DNA of 64,000 bases from Rhodobiaceae bacterium (GTDB taxonomy: Bacteria > Pseudomonadota > Alphaproteobacteria > Rhizobiales > Tepidamorphaceae), in NCBI GenBank assembly GCA_020637895.1, contig JACKJP010000006.1, forward strand, positions 124,001-188,000, given 5' to 3'. The translations under genes and the position numbers were made by a program. How positions within the stretch are numbered: position 1 is the first letter of the stretch; every line of letters begins with the position of its first letter. The notes beneath the pieces are model-generated. The model was not told the origin of the DNA and ran no database searches. It saw only the letters and a list, made by a program, of their open reading frames with translations. Positions 23,840 through 32,122 of the stretch are shown in pieces.

Positions 23840-24422
23840 ACTTCTTGTCGGCGAGCTTTTCGATCTGACTTTGCATTTCGGCCATCTGGCGGCGCAGCGT
23901 CTCCAGTTCGCTGGAGCTTCCCCTCGGCGCCTCAGACGTCTTTCCGGCCGCTTCTTCCTTTTGCTCGCCGCCCATCTTTGCGAAGGGCGAGAACATCTGG
24001 TAGGCCTTTTCGAACATCAGCATGTTCTGGCGAACCTGCTCTTCCATCGCGCCGGCAGCGGGCACGCCAAATGTGCGTGAAATCTGGTCGCGAAACTTTT
24101 CCTGTTCGCCGGCGAAATTCTTCAGCGACATGTCCAGATAGGCCGGGACCAGCGCCTGCATGCTGTCGCCGTAGAACTTGATAAGCTGACGCAGGAACGT
24201 CACCGGCATCAGGCTGCTGCCCTTCGATTCCTGTTCGAAAATGATCTGGGAAAGGACGCTTCGGGTCAGATCCTCGCCGGACTTCGCATCGACGACCTCG
24301 AACTCCTCGCCATCCTGCACCATCTCGGCGAGATCATCGAGCGTCACATAGGCGCTAGTGCCGGTATTGTAGAGTCGGCGGTTCGCATATTTCTTGATGA
24401 TCGTCGGTTGCTTTGCACTCAT
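23835..24422 (-). CDS. phaR: Polyhydroxyalkanoate synthesis repressor PhaR
   Basis: The protein of about 195 residues begins IIKKYANRRLYNTGTSAYVTLDDLAEMV, the diagnostic PhaR/PHB DNA-binding domain, then DLTRSVLSQIIFEQE, LIKFYGDSMQALVPAYLD and a C-terminal Glu-rich coiled coil (LETLRRQMAEMQSQIEKL). PhaR binds nascent PHB granules and, when free, represses phasin and PHA genes. The ATG at 24422 is used; an open frame extends to 24581. It is divergent from phaA and a TGCA-rich palindrome lies between, consistent with autoregulation. Confidence 0.92.
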   Translation of the reverse strand: MSAKQPTIIKKYANRRLYNTGTSAYVTLDDLAEMVQDGEEFEVVDAKSGEDLTRSVLSQIIFEQESKGSSLMPVTFLRQLIKFYGDSMQALVPAYLDMSLKNFAGEQEKFRDQISRTFGVPAAGAMEEQVRQNMLMFEKAYQMFSPFAKMGGEQKEEAAGKTSEAPRGSSSELETLRRQMAEMQSQIEKLADKKS

Positions 24423-24502
24423 GATCACTGCCCGATCTTGCCAGAGGCTGGCGTGAGTTAAGTCGTTTCCTGCCCAATACGCTTCCTGGCACGATAGGGA
24501 AG

Positions 24503-24515
24503 TTGTGCAGTGCAC
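24503..24515. promoter_or_regulatory. Candidate PhaR operator
   Basis: TTGTGCAGTGCAC contains the perfect inverted repeat GTGCA-G-TGCAC, in the region between phaR and phaA. A near copy, TTGTGCAATGCAA, lies upstream of etfB at 53591-53603. TGCA-rich dyads are reported PhaR targets in alphaproteobacteria; assignment here is inferred. Confidence 0.55.
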
Positions 24516-24706
24516 GCCAGCGGTTTTTGGCGTCTTACGGGCGCGATGCTGCACGACTTTCCCTTTTCGTCGCATTGACATGCATCACGCGCTATCCATT
24601 TAGTCTGCAGTAAATAAGACCCGGCATGCCGGGCCGTCTGTCATTGCCGCAGTGCCTTCAGGCCGGGCCGGGGCACCGCCATAAGGTCGTCAAACGAGGA
24701 GAAACC

Positions 24707-25885
24707 ATGTCTGAGCAGATCGTAATCACCGGGGCCGCGCGGACCCCTGTTGGCTCATTCGGCGGTTCGCTGTCCAGCGTTCCCGCCTCGTATCTTGGAA
24801 CCACCGCCATCAAGGCCGCGATGGAGCGGTCGAAAATCGCGCCGGGCGATGTCGACGAGGTCATCCTCGGGCAGATCCTGACCGCCGCGGCCGGTCAGAA
24901 CCCGGCGCGCCAGGCGTCGATTGGCGCCGGCATCCCCGTCGAGACACCGGCGTGGGGCATGAACCAGCTTTGCGGTTCCGGCCTTCGCGCCGTTGCGCTG
25001 GGCATGCAGCAGATCGTCGATGGCTCCGCCAAGATCGTCGTCGCGGGCGGGCAGGAATCGATGAGCCAGTCGCCCCATGCGCAACACCTGCGCAACGGCG
25101 TCAAGATGGGCGATGTGAAGTTCATCGACACCATGATCAAGGACGGATTGTGGGATGCCTTCAACGGCTACCACATGGGCAACACGGCGGAGAACGTGGC
25201 GCGCCAGTGGCAGATCACCCGTGAGCAGCAGGACAGCTTCGCGGTCGCATCGCAGAACAAGGCCGAGGCCGCCAGAAAGGCCGGCAGGTTCAAGGACGAG
25301 ATCGCGCCTGTCACGATTGCGGGCCGCAAGGGCGATACGATCGTCGAGCAAGACGAGTACATCCGCGACGGCGTGAAGATCGACTCCCTTTCCGGCCTCA
25401 AGGCGGCGTTCGAAAAGGATGGCACCGTGACCGCGGGCAACGCGTCTGGAATCAATGACGGCGCGGCCGCCGTTGTTCTGATGAGCGCAAGCGAGGCGAA
25501 GGCACGCGGTATCACACCGCTTGCCCGTATCGTCTCCTGGGCCAGCGTCGGCGTCGATCCGGCAATCATGGGTTCAGGCCCGATCCCGGCGTCCCGCAAG
25601 GCGCTCGAGAAGGCGGGTTGGTCCGTCGACGATCTCGATCTCGTGGAGGCCAATGAGGCATTCGCCGCGCAGGCCTGCGCGGTCAACAAGGATCTCGGCT
25701 GGAATCCGGACATCGTCAATGTCAATGGCGGGGCAATCGCCATTGGTCATCCGATCGGTGCTTCGGGCTGCCGGGTGTTCGTCACGCTGCTGCACGAGAT
25801 GCAGCGGCGCGATGCGAAGAAGGGGCTCGCGACCCTTTGCATCGGCGGTGGCATGGGCATCGCCATGTGCGTCGAACGCGACTGA
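24707..25885 (+). CDS. phaA: Acetyl-CoA acetyltransferase (beta-ketothiolase)
   Basis: The protein of 392 residues condenses two acetyl-CoA to acetoacetyl-CoA, the first step of PHB synthesis. It has the active-site Cys in NQLCGSGLRAVALGMQQI, GGQESMSQSPH, and the C-terminal NVNGGAIAIGHPIGASGCR (catalytic His) and CIGGGMGIAMCVER (second Cys). The ATG at 24707 follows GAGGAGAAACC, a strong ribosome site, and is chosen over upstream openings. phaB follows 40 bases later. The pair supplies (R)-3-hydroxybutyryl-CoA; no PHA synthase gene is in the window. Confidence 0.96.
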   Translation: MSEQIVITGAARTPVGSFGGSLSSVPASYLGTTAIKAAMERSKIAPGDVDEVILGQILTAAAGQNPARQASIGAGIPVETPAWGMNQLCGSGLRAVALGMQQIVDGSAKIVVAGGQESMSQSPHAQHLRNGVKMGDVKFIDTMIKDGLWDAFNGYHMGNTAENVARQWQITREQQDSFAVASQNKAEAARKAGRFKDEIAPVTIAGRKGDTIVEQDEYIRDGVKIDSLSGLKAAFEKDGTVTAGNASGINDGAAAVVLMSASEAKARGITPLARIVSWASVGVDPAIMGSGPIPASRKALEKAGWSVDDLDLVEANEAFAAQACAVNKDLGWNPDIVNVNGGAIAIGHPIGASGCRVFVTLLHEMQRRDAKKGLATLCIGGGMGIAMCVERD

Positions 25886-25925
25886 GTAAACTTTCTAACC
25901 TTAAAAAATCAGGGGGAACCAAAGT

Positions 25926-26651
25926 ATGGCACGAGTTGCGCTTGTTAGCGGGGGAACCCGCGGCATCGGTGCCGCAATCGCGAAGGCGTTGAAAGCGGCC
26001 GGATACAAGGTCGCGGCGAATTACGGCGGCAATGATGAAGCCGCCAACGCCTTCAAGAACGAAACCGGCATTCCGGTATTCAAATGGGATGTCTCAGACT
26101 ACGATTCCTGCGCTGCGGGCATCGCGAAGGTGGAAGCAGATCTCGGCCCGATCGAGATCCTGGTGAACAATGCCGGCATCACCCGCGATACGATGTTCCA
26201 TCGCATGAAGCCTGAGCAATGGAGCGCGGTGATCAACACCAATCTCAATTCGCTCTTCAACATGTGCCGTCCGGTCATTGAGGGAATGCGCGAACGCAGT
26301 TTCGGTCGCATCATCAACATTTCCTCGATCAATGGTCAGAAGGGACAGATGGGGCAGGTGAACTACTCGGCGGCGAAGGCCGGCGATATCGGTTTCACGA
26401 AGGCACTTGCCCAGGAGAACGCGGCAAAGGGCGTCACCGTCAACGTGATCTGTCCGGGCTATATCGGCACCGAGATGGTCCGCGCCGTCCCGGAAGACGT
26501 TCTCAAGAAATCGATCCTTCCGCATATTCCGGTCGGTCGCCTCGGCGAACCGGAGGAGATCGCGCGTTGCGTCGTATTTCTCGCAGCGGACGATGCCGGC
26601 TTCATTACCGGATCGACATTGAGCGCCAATGGCGGTCAATACATGATCTGA
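25926..26651 (+). CDS. phaB: Acetoacetyl-CoA reductase
   Basis: The protein of 241 residues is a classical SDR that uses NADPH to make (R)-3-hydroxybutyryl-CoA. It has VSGGTRGIGAAIAKAL, NNAGITRD, the Ser-Tyr-Lys triad in ISSINGQKGQMGQVNYSAAKAG, and VICPGYIGTEMV. The NGQKGQ-x-GQ loop beside the catalytic Tyr matches the acetoacetyl-CoA pocket of Ralstonia PhaB, so the name is secure. GGGGG lies before the ATG. A strong terminator at 26679-26708 ends phaAB. Confidence 0.95.
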   Translation: MARVALVSGGTRGIGAAIAKALKAAGYKVAANYGGNDEAANAFKNETGIPVFKWDVSDYDSCAAGIAKVEADLGPIEILVNNAGITRDTMFHRMKPEQWSAVINTNLNSLFNMCRPVIEGMRERSFGRIINISSINGQKGQMGQVNYSAAKAGDIGFTKALAQENAAKGVTVNVICPGYIGTEMVRAVPEDVLKKSILPHIPVGRLGEPEEIARCVVFLAADDAGFITGSTLSANGGQYMI

Positions 26652-26678
26652 CCCGCAAGAGCGGGTAATTCAGTCACG

Positions 26679-26708
26679 GAGGGGCGGCAGCAATGCCGCC
26701 CCTCTTTG
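26679..26708 (+). terminator. Intrinsic terminator after phaAB
   Basis: Perfect 10-bp arms GAGGGGCGGC (26679-26688) and GCCGCCCCTC (26695-26704), loop AGCAAT, then TTTG. It separates phaB from the paralogue at 26782. Confidence 0.85.
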
Positions 26709-26781
26709 CATGTTGCGTACCGGCTGCGAAGGGATACAAAACCCGTTGGCGCGATCTTCGCCGGCATGACAGGAAAAATGT

Positions 26782-27507
26782 ATGGAACGAACGGCACTCG
26801 TTACAGGCGGCACGCGCGGAATTGGCGCCGGCGTGGCGCGCGCCCTTCTGGCGGCCGGTCACCGCGTCGCGGTCAGCTATGCCGGCAACGACACGGCAGC
26901 CGCCGCCTTCGAACAGGAGACGGGCATTCCTGCATTCCGCTGGGATGTTGCTGACGGCGTGGCGTGCCGGAAGGGCATTGCCCGTGTCGAAGACGTGCTC
27001 GGGCCGATCGATATTCTCGTCAACAATGCCGGTATCGCATCCGCGGCGGCATTTCACCGGATGGACGCTGAAACCTGGCGCAAGAGCATCGACGTCAACC
27101 TCAACTCGCTTTTCAACATGTGTCGGCCGGTCATCGAGGGTATGCGACAGCGAGGTTTCGGGCGGATCATCAATCTGTCGTCGATCAATGCTCAGCGGGG
27201 CGAATTCGCCAACGCGCACTACGCTGCCGCGAAGGCCGGCGTGCTCGGGTTCACGAAGGCACTGGCGCAGGAGGGGGCGGGACGCAATATCACGGTCAAT
27301 GCGATTTCGCCCGGCTATGTGGAAACGGAGATGTCGCTCGCCATACCGGCGACCGTGCTGGAGCAGGTCATCCAGCGGCAGATTCCGGCCGGCAGACTTG
27401 CCGCCGTCAGCGAGATCGCCCGGGCCGTCGTCTTTCTGGCTGCCGACGATGCCGGTTTCATCACCGGTGCAACGCTGAATATCAGCGGCGGGCAGCTGAT
27501 GGTATAA
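26782..27507 (+). CDS. PhaB-like SDR, tandem paralogue
   Basis: The protein of 241 residues has the same length and plan as the upstream phaB, with VTGGTRGIGAGVARAL, NNAGIAS, YAAAK and ISPGYVETEMS, so it retains the catalytic triad. However, the substrate loop reads NAQRGEFANAHY rather than NGQKGQMGQVNY, so the acyl-CoA pocket differs. It may reduce another 3-ketoacyl-CoA. It lies beyond the phaAB terminator with an AGGAAAA site eight bases before the ATG, and is 25 bases before a transporter gene. Calling it a second phaB is reasonable but unproved. Confidence 0.85.
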   Translation: MERTALVTGGTRGIGAGVARALLAAGHRVAVSYAGNDTAAAAFEQETGIPAFRWDVADGVACRKGIARVEDVLGPIDILVNNAGIASAAAFHRMDAETWRKSIDVNLNSLFNMCRPVIEGMRQRGFGRIINLSSINAQRGEFANAHYAAAKAGVLGFTKALAQEGAGRNITVNAISPGYVETEMSLAIPATVLEQVIQRQIPAGRLAAVSEIARAVVFLAADDAGFITGATLNISGGQLMV

Positions 27508-27532
27508 AACCGGCAATGGGGGCAAGGGCAGA

Positions 27533-28447
27533 ATGACCGTGGGGCATCACGATCTGGCAGGTGCGGCGGCGCTGAAGCGGCGGATGGCAACGCTGATCGG
27601 CCTCAGCGCGATCGTCATGTGGTCGTCGCTGGCGATCCTGAGCGTCCTCAGCGGTCCGATACCCCCGTTCCAGCTGACCGCGATGTGCTTTGCGCTGGCA
27701 GGCACCATCGGGCTCGTTCGCCTGTCGTTCAGGCCGATGGCCGCCGACGCCGTCTTTCGCCTGCCTTTGGCGGCATGGGCGCTTGGTATTGGCGGCCTGT
27801 TCCTCTTTCATGCGTTCTATTTTGCCGCAGTCCAGAACGCACCGCCCGTCGATGCGAGCCTGATTTCCTACCTCTGGCCGCTTTTGATCGTTCTTTTCTC
27901 GGCATTCCTGCCGGGAGAACGGCTCGGCGCCGGGCACGTCGTCGGCGCCCTTCTCGGACTTGCCGGCGCGGTGCTGGTCATTGCCGGGCGCGGCGGGCCG
28001 GCATTCGAGCTGCGATATGCCGCCGGTTATCTGGCCGCGCTCGGCGCCGCGCTCACCTGGTCTTCCTATTCGGTGCTTTCGCGACGCTTTTCATCGGTGC
28101 CGAGCGATGCGGTCACGGGATTCTGTCTTGCGACAGCCGCGCTGTCGCTTGCCTGCCATCTGGCGTTTGAATCGACCGTCTGGCCCCAGACCGGCCTGCA
28201 ATGGATCGCCGTGGCGGGCCTTGGTGCCTTTCCGGTCGGGCTTGCCTTCTTCACCTGGGATAATGGCGTCAAGCATGGCGACATCCAGTTCCTCGGTGTA
28301 GCGGCCTATGCCGCACCGCTGTTTTCCACGCTCTTCCTTGTCGCGGCGGGGCTGGCCGCGCCGAGCTGGCATATTGTGGTCGCCTGTCTGCTGATCAGTG
28401 GCGGCGGGTTGCTTGCGGCAATGGCAGGCCGTAGCAAGAGGCCCTGA
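27533..28447 (+). CDS. DMT-superfamily exporter (EamA, YddG-like)
   Basis: The protein of 304 residues has about ten transmembrane helices in two EamA repeats. The first repeat (LIGLSAIVMWSSLAILSVLSGPIPPFQLTAM) and the motif FHAFYFAAVQNAPPVDASLISYLWPLLIVLFSAF resemble YddG-type exporters of aromatic amino acids and metabolites. The second repeat has WSSYSVLSRRF and WDNGVKHGDIQFLGVAAYAAPLFSTLFL. Substrate cannot be fixed. It follows the PhaB-like gene closely and may be cotranscribed. Confidence 0.82.
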   Translation: MTVGHHDLAGAAALKRRMATLIGLSAIVMWSSLAILSVLSGPIPPFQLTAMCFALAGTIGLVRLSFRPMAADAVFRLPLAAWALGIGGLFLFHAFYFAAVQNAPPVDASLISYLWPLLIVLFSAFLPGERLGAGHVVGALLGLAGAVLVIAGRGGPAFELRYAAGYLAALGAALTWSSYSVLSRRFSSVPSDAVTGFCLATAALSLACHLAFESTVWPQTGLQWIAVAGLGAFPVGLAFFTWDNGVKHGDIQFLGVAAYAAPLFSTLFLVAAGLAAPSWHIVVACLLISGGGLLAAMAGRSKRP

Positions 28448-28458
28448 GATCTGGCGGT

Positions 28459-29229
28459 TCAGAAATTGTCCTTGCGCCTGCGAATTTCGCCAAAGACTTC
28501 AGCTGCCGAAGCGCCCGCCATGCCAATAGCCGCCGCCAGTTCCGGTCGGTCCGCGCGCAGGAAGGGGTTGGCTGCAAGCTCGGCCTTGACCGTCGTCGGC
28601 ACCGTCGGCTCACCGCGTTCGCGCTTGGTCTTGGCAGTGGCGATGTAATCCTTCAGTGCCCCATTGCCGGTTTCCACGGTTTCGGCAAAGCGGGCATTCG
28701 AAAGGGTGTATTCATGGCCGCAGTAAAGCGCGGTATCCGCCGGCAGTGCGCCGATCTTGGCGACCGATGACCACATCTGATCCATCGTCCCCTCGAAGAC
28801 GCGTCCGCAGCCAAGCGGAAACACGGTATCCCCGCAAAAGGCGATTTTCGCCGCCGGCAGATAAAGCGTGATGTGACCCAGCGTATGGCCCGGAGTTTCC
28901 AGCACCTCGACGTCGAAATTGCCGAACCTGTAGACATCACCTTCTGCGAGCGCTTCGTCGATGCCGGGAATCTTCTCAGCTTCGCCCTTCGGGCCGATGA
29001 CCCTGCAGCCGTAGGTCGACTTGAGCGCGGTGATGCCCTGTGTGTGGTCGGCGTGGTGGTGCGTGACCAGAATATGCGTCAGCGACCAGCCGGTGTCGCG
29101 CAGCGCCTTTTCGACCGTCTTGGCATCCGGCGCATCAATACTGGCTGTAACGTTGGCGCCTGCGTCATGGATGAGGACGCCATAATTGTCGTCGAGAGCA
29201 GGAAAGAGGTGAATGTCCAGTTTTGGCAT
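28459..29229 (-). CDS. gloB: Hydroxyacylglutathione hydrolase (glyoxalase II)
   Basis: The protein of 256 residues is a metallo-beta-lactamase fold hydrolase that splits S-D-lactoylglutathione. It has LDDNYGVLIHD, THHHADHTQG (metal ligands), VLETPGHTLGHI, FCGDTVFPLGCGR and YCGHEYTLSNARFA, plus the glyoxalase II C-terminal helices ending with FLRADRPEL. The start MPKLDIHLFPALDDNY at 29229 fits the family; the frame runs open to 29379. It is divergent from a methyltransferase, a common arrangement. Confidence 0.93.
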   Translation of the reverse strand: MPKLDIHLFPALDDNYGVLIHDAGANVTASIDAPDAKTVEKALRDTGWSLTHILVTHHHADHTQGITALKSTYGCRVIGPKGEAEKIPGIDEALAEGDVYRFGNFDVEVLETPGHTLGHITLYLPAAKIAFCGDTVFPLGCGRVFEGTMDQMWSSVAKIGALPADTALYCGHEYTLSNARFAETVETGNGALKDYIATAKTKRERGEPTVPTTVKAELAANPFLRADRPELAAAIGMAGASAAEVFGEIRRRKDNF

Positions 29230-29365
29230 CGTTTCGGCCTCCGAAAGGTTTGTCATGTCGCGCAAGTGATCGCGCGCACCGTTTGATCCAGCCGCGAACG
29301 ACTCTATCATCTGCCTACCATTTCGGTTCCGGGCAGACCACCCGGCCTCAAGGAAGCGCATCTGC

Positions 29366-30094
29366 ATGTATGTCGACATCCTGGAAATGAAAGGCTTCTA
29401 CGCCGGACCGGCAGGACTGATCGCGAAAAGACTGATCGGATTTTGGGTTCACCGGCTCTGGCCCGACGTTGCGGGGCTCGATGTGGCCGGTATCGGCTAT
29501 ACGCCGCCATTTCTGACGGGTATGCGGCGCAATGCCCAACGTGTCCTGAACCTGATGCCAGCGGCGCAGGGCGTCGTGCGATGGCCATCGGAAGGACGCT
29601 CAACGTCGGCGCTGGTCGACGAAACCGATCTGCCACTGACCAACGGCGCGCTCGATGCCGTTCTGATCGCGCATGCGCTCGAGGCAACCCACGACCCCGG
29701 CGCGTTACTGGCCGATGCGTGGCGGGTATTGAAGCCGGAAGGCCGGCTCATGATCATCGTTCCCAATCGCAGGGGTGTCTGGGCGCGTAGCGACATTTCA
29801 CCATTCGGCCACGGCCGACCCTACAGCAGGCCGCAGCTTGCAAGACTTCTGCAGCAAGCGGAATTCGAGCCGCAAAGATGGGTGGATGCGCTGTATGTCC
29901 CGCCTTTCAGAAGCCGCTTTCTGTTGCGGCTTGCGCCGGCCTTCGAGCGCCTCGGCACACTGTTGCGCCTACCTGTTTCGGGCGTCATCGTCGTCGAGGC
30001 CGTCAAGATGTCGCATGGTATCCAGCCGGTTCGCGTCAGGCCGCTGGAACGGCGTGTGCGCGTGCTCGCCGGCGAGCCGGTTGTCGGCGCCTGA
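29366..30094 (+). CDS. Class I SAM-dependent methyltransferase
   Basis: The protein of 242 residues starts with a helical segment (GFYAGPAGLIAKRLIGFWVHRLWPDVAGLDVAGIGYTPPFL) and has a methyltransferase core in which the second half is clear: VDETDLPLTNGALDAVLIAHALEATHDPGALLADAWRVLKPEGRLMIIVPNRRG. The Gly-rich SAM loop is not in the usual GxGxG form, but VAGIGYTPPFL takes its place. Divergently paired with gloB, which is a frequent setting for this family. Substrate unknown. Confidence 0.75.
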   Translation: MYVDILEMKGFYAGPAGLIAKRLIGFWVHRLWPDVAGLDVAGIGYTPPFLTGMRRNAQRVLNLMPAAQGVVRWPSEGRSTSALVDETDLPLTNGALDAVLIAHALEATHDPGALLADAWRVLKPEGRLMIIVPNRRGVWARSDISPFGHGRPYSRPQLARLLQQAEFEPQRWVDALYVPPFRSRFLLRLAPAFERLGTLLRLPVSGVIVVEAVKMSHGIQPVRVRPLERRVRVLAGEPVVGA

Positions 30095-30109
30095 CTGACT
30101 GACGGCAAG

Positions 30110-30122
30110 GTCTGGACCAGAC
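30110..30122. promoter_or_regulatory. Inverted repeat GTCTGG-A-CCAGAC
   Basis: A perfect 6-bp inverted repeat with one central base, 86 bases before the chorismate mutase gene. It could be an operator of the aromatic operon or a small hairpin after the methyltransferase stop. Confidence 0.4.
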
Positions 30123-30207
30123 TCTCATCCGACACTGCCATCTTTCCTTTGCTTTCAACTGTCTGCCTTCGTACAACGGGCCGGCAGCGACAAGGAGCCA
30201 TTGCCCG

Positions 30208-31002
30208 ATGGGTGACCAACCCGAACTTTCCAGACTGCGCGATCAACTCGACCGGATCGACGGCGAGATGCATTCGCTGCTGATGGAACGGGGAACCGTT
30301 ATCGCCGCCATAAGGGAAGCGAAACGCAGCGCGGAGACTGGGTCTGCCTTCCGGCCCGGCCGCGAGGCGGAGATGATGCGGGCCATTGCCGCCCGTCACG
30401 ACGGCGTGCTGCCGTTGGCGACGGTGGAACATATCTGGCGTGAAATCATCGGCACCTTCACCCAGATGCAGGCCGCCTTCAGCATTCATGTCGCCGAGGG
30501 CAGCCGCATTGCCATGCGCGACATGGCGCGTTTCTATTTCGGCTTTGCCACGCCGCTCGTCGACCATGACGACGTTGGCGGCGCGCTTGCAGCGCTGGCG
30601 AACAATCTCGACGACCTTGCCCTTCTGCCGCTGAGCAGCGGTCGTGGCTGGTGGCGCGATCTCGATCCGCGGCTTGCGATCATCGCGCGCATTCCCTTCT
30701 TCGGCTTCCCGCAGAGCGTTTCGCCCGAGCCCATGCTGGTTGTCGGCGATGCGCGGATCGATCTTCCGCAGGGGCCGCTTCTCTATTCGGTGGATGCCGT
30801 ATGTGAGGCGTTGCCCGCCGAGATTGGCGAAATCGTCGCGCGGGGAACGAGCGGCGGCATAGCGACGCTTCTTGTCGCCAGCGATCTGAACGAAAATGCC
30901 CTCGCGCGGCGCTTCGCCGAGGCCGGTATCGAAGCCGGCCACTTGCGACTTGTCGGCGCCTATGCGAAAGCGGCAGCCTTCGATGCCCGCTCCGGCGGGT
31001 AG
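30208..31002 (+). CDS. Chorismate mutase with C-terminal prephenate-dehydratase-like region
   Basis: The protein of 264 residues has an AroQ-type helical chorismate mutase domain (about 1-95): LRDQLDRIDGEMHSLLMERGTVIAAIREAKR and HIWREIIGTFTQMQ. It converts chorismate to prephenate. The rest (about 100-255) looks like a periplasmic-binding or prephenate dehydratase-like fold but I cannot see the dehydratase TRF motif, so that activity is unlikely. It is the first gene of chorismate mutase-hisC-tyrA, leading toward tyrosine and perhaps phenylalanine. Confidence 0.8.
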   Translation: MGDQPELSRLRDQLDRIDGEMHSLLMERGTVIAAIREAKRSAETGSAFRPGREAEMMRAIAARHDGVLPLATVEHIWREIIGTFTQMQAAFSIHVAEGSRIAMRDMARFYFGFATPLVDHDDVGGALAALANNLDDLALLPLSSGRGWWRDLDPRLAIIARIPFFGFPQSVSPEPMLVVGDARIDLPQGPLLYSVDAVCEALPAEIGEIVARGTSGGIATLLVASDLNENALARRFAEAGIEAGHLRLVGAYAKAAAFDARSGG

Positions 31003-31024
31003 ACAGGCAGAAGAGACGACGATC

Positions 31025-32122
31025 ATGAGTATCGACAGGCCGGTGCCGCGTGGCGGCGTGACGCGGATTGCTCCTTACGTACCGGGCAAGGGCGGCGATT
31101 CCGGCGGCAAGGTTTTCAAGCTCAGCTCCAACGAGACGCCGCTCGGCGCAAGCCCTGATGCAATCGCCGCCTTTGTGGCGGCAGGTGCGCATCTTGAGCT
31201 TTATCCTGACGGCTCCTCGAGGGCTTTGCGCGATGCGATCGGCCAGCGCTACGGGCTCGATCCGGCGCGGATCGTCTGCGGCGCGGGTTCAGATGAACTG
31301 CTCAACCTGCTGGCTCATGCCTATCTGGGTCCGGGCGATGAGGCCATCTTCACCGAGCACGGTTTTCTGGTCTACAAGATCGCCACGCTGGCAGCGGGCG
31401 GCGAGCCGGTCGTCGTGCCGGAAAAAGATCTGACGGCGGATGTCGATGCTATTCTGGCGGCCGTCAGCGAGAAGACGCGGATCGTCTTTATCGCCAATCC
31501 GAACAATCCGACCGGCACCTATCTGCCGATTGGCGAGATCAAACGTTTGCACGAGGGACTTCCGCGTCGCGTGCTGCTGGTCCTGGATGCGGCCTATGCC
31601 GAATATGTCCGGCGCAACGACTATGAATCGGGGATCGAACTCGTCGCGAGCTATCCCAACGTCGTGATGACGCGGACATTCTCAAAGATCTACGGTCTTG
31701 CATCGCTGCGCATCGGCTGGGCCTATTGCCCGGAAGGTGTTGCCGACGCGCTCAACCGCATCCGCGGCCCTTTCAATCTTTCCGGTCCCGCAATTGCCGC
31801 CGGTGCGGCTGCCATCGCAGATGAAGCCTTCGTTCAATCGTCTGCGGAACATAACAGCCGGTGGCTGGAATGGCTGACGCGGGAACTGGAGGCGCTGGGT
31901 CTCAAGGTCACGCCGAGCGTCGGCAATTTTCTCTTGGTGCATTTTCCGAGCGATGCCGGCAAGACGGCCGCTGACGCGGACGCTGCGCTCGTTGCAAGCG
32001 GGATTTATCTGCGGCGGCTTGAATCATACGGGTTACCCGGCGCGTTGCGCCTTTCCGTCGGCACCGAAGAAGCGAACCGGGCGGTTGTCGATACGCTCAC
32101 GGTCTTTCTGGGGAAGGCGTGA
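31025..32122 (+). CDS. hisC: Histidinol-phosphate aminotransferase family (HisC)
   Basis: The protein of 365 residues is a class I/II PLP aminotransferase of HisC type: KLSSNETPLGASPDAIAAF, GAGSDELLNLLAHAYLGPGDE, FIANPNNPTGTYLP, the Schiff-base Lys in TFSKIYGLASLRIGWAY and a late LRLSVGTEEAN. Its place between chorismate mutase and tyrA suggests it may also transaminate aromatic keto acids or prephenate. Start is the ATG at 31025; the stop overlaps the tyrA start in TGATG. Confidence 0.93.
   Translation: MSIDRPVPRGGVTRIAPYVPGKGGDSGGKVFKLSSNETPLGASPDAIAAFVAAGAHLELYPDGSSRALRDAIGQRYGLDPARIVCGAGSDELLNLLAHAYLGPGDEAIFTEHGFLVYKIATLAAGGEPVVVPEKDLTADVDAILAAVSEKTRIVFIANPNNPTGTYLPIGEIKRLHEGLPRRVLLVLDAAYAEYVRRNDYESGIELVASYPNVVMTRTFSKIYGLASLRIGWAYCPEGVADALNRIRGPFNLSGPAIAAGAAAIADEAFVQSSAEHNSRWLEWLTRELEALGLKVTPSVGNFLLVHFPSDAGKTAADADAALVASGIYLRRLESYGLPGALRLSVGTEEANRAVVDTLTVFLGKA

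Noticed and set aside
24575..24580. TTGACA before phaA as a promoter.
   Set aside because: The bases at the expected -10 distance (CATTTA) match the consensus poorly; not strong enough to list.
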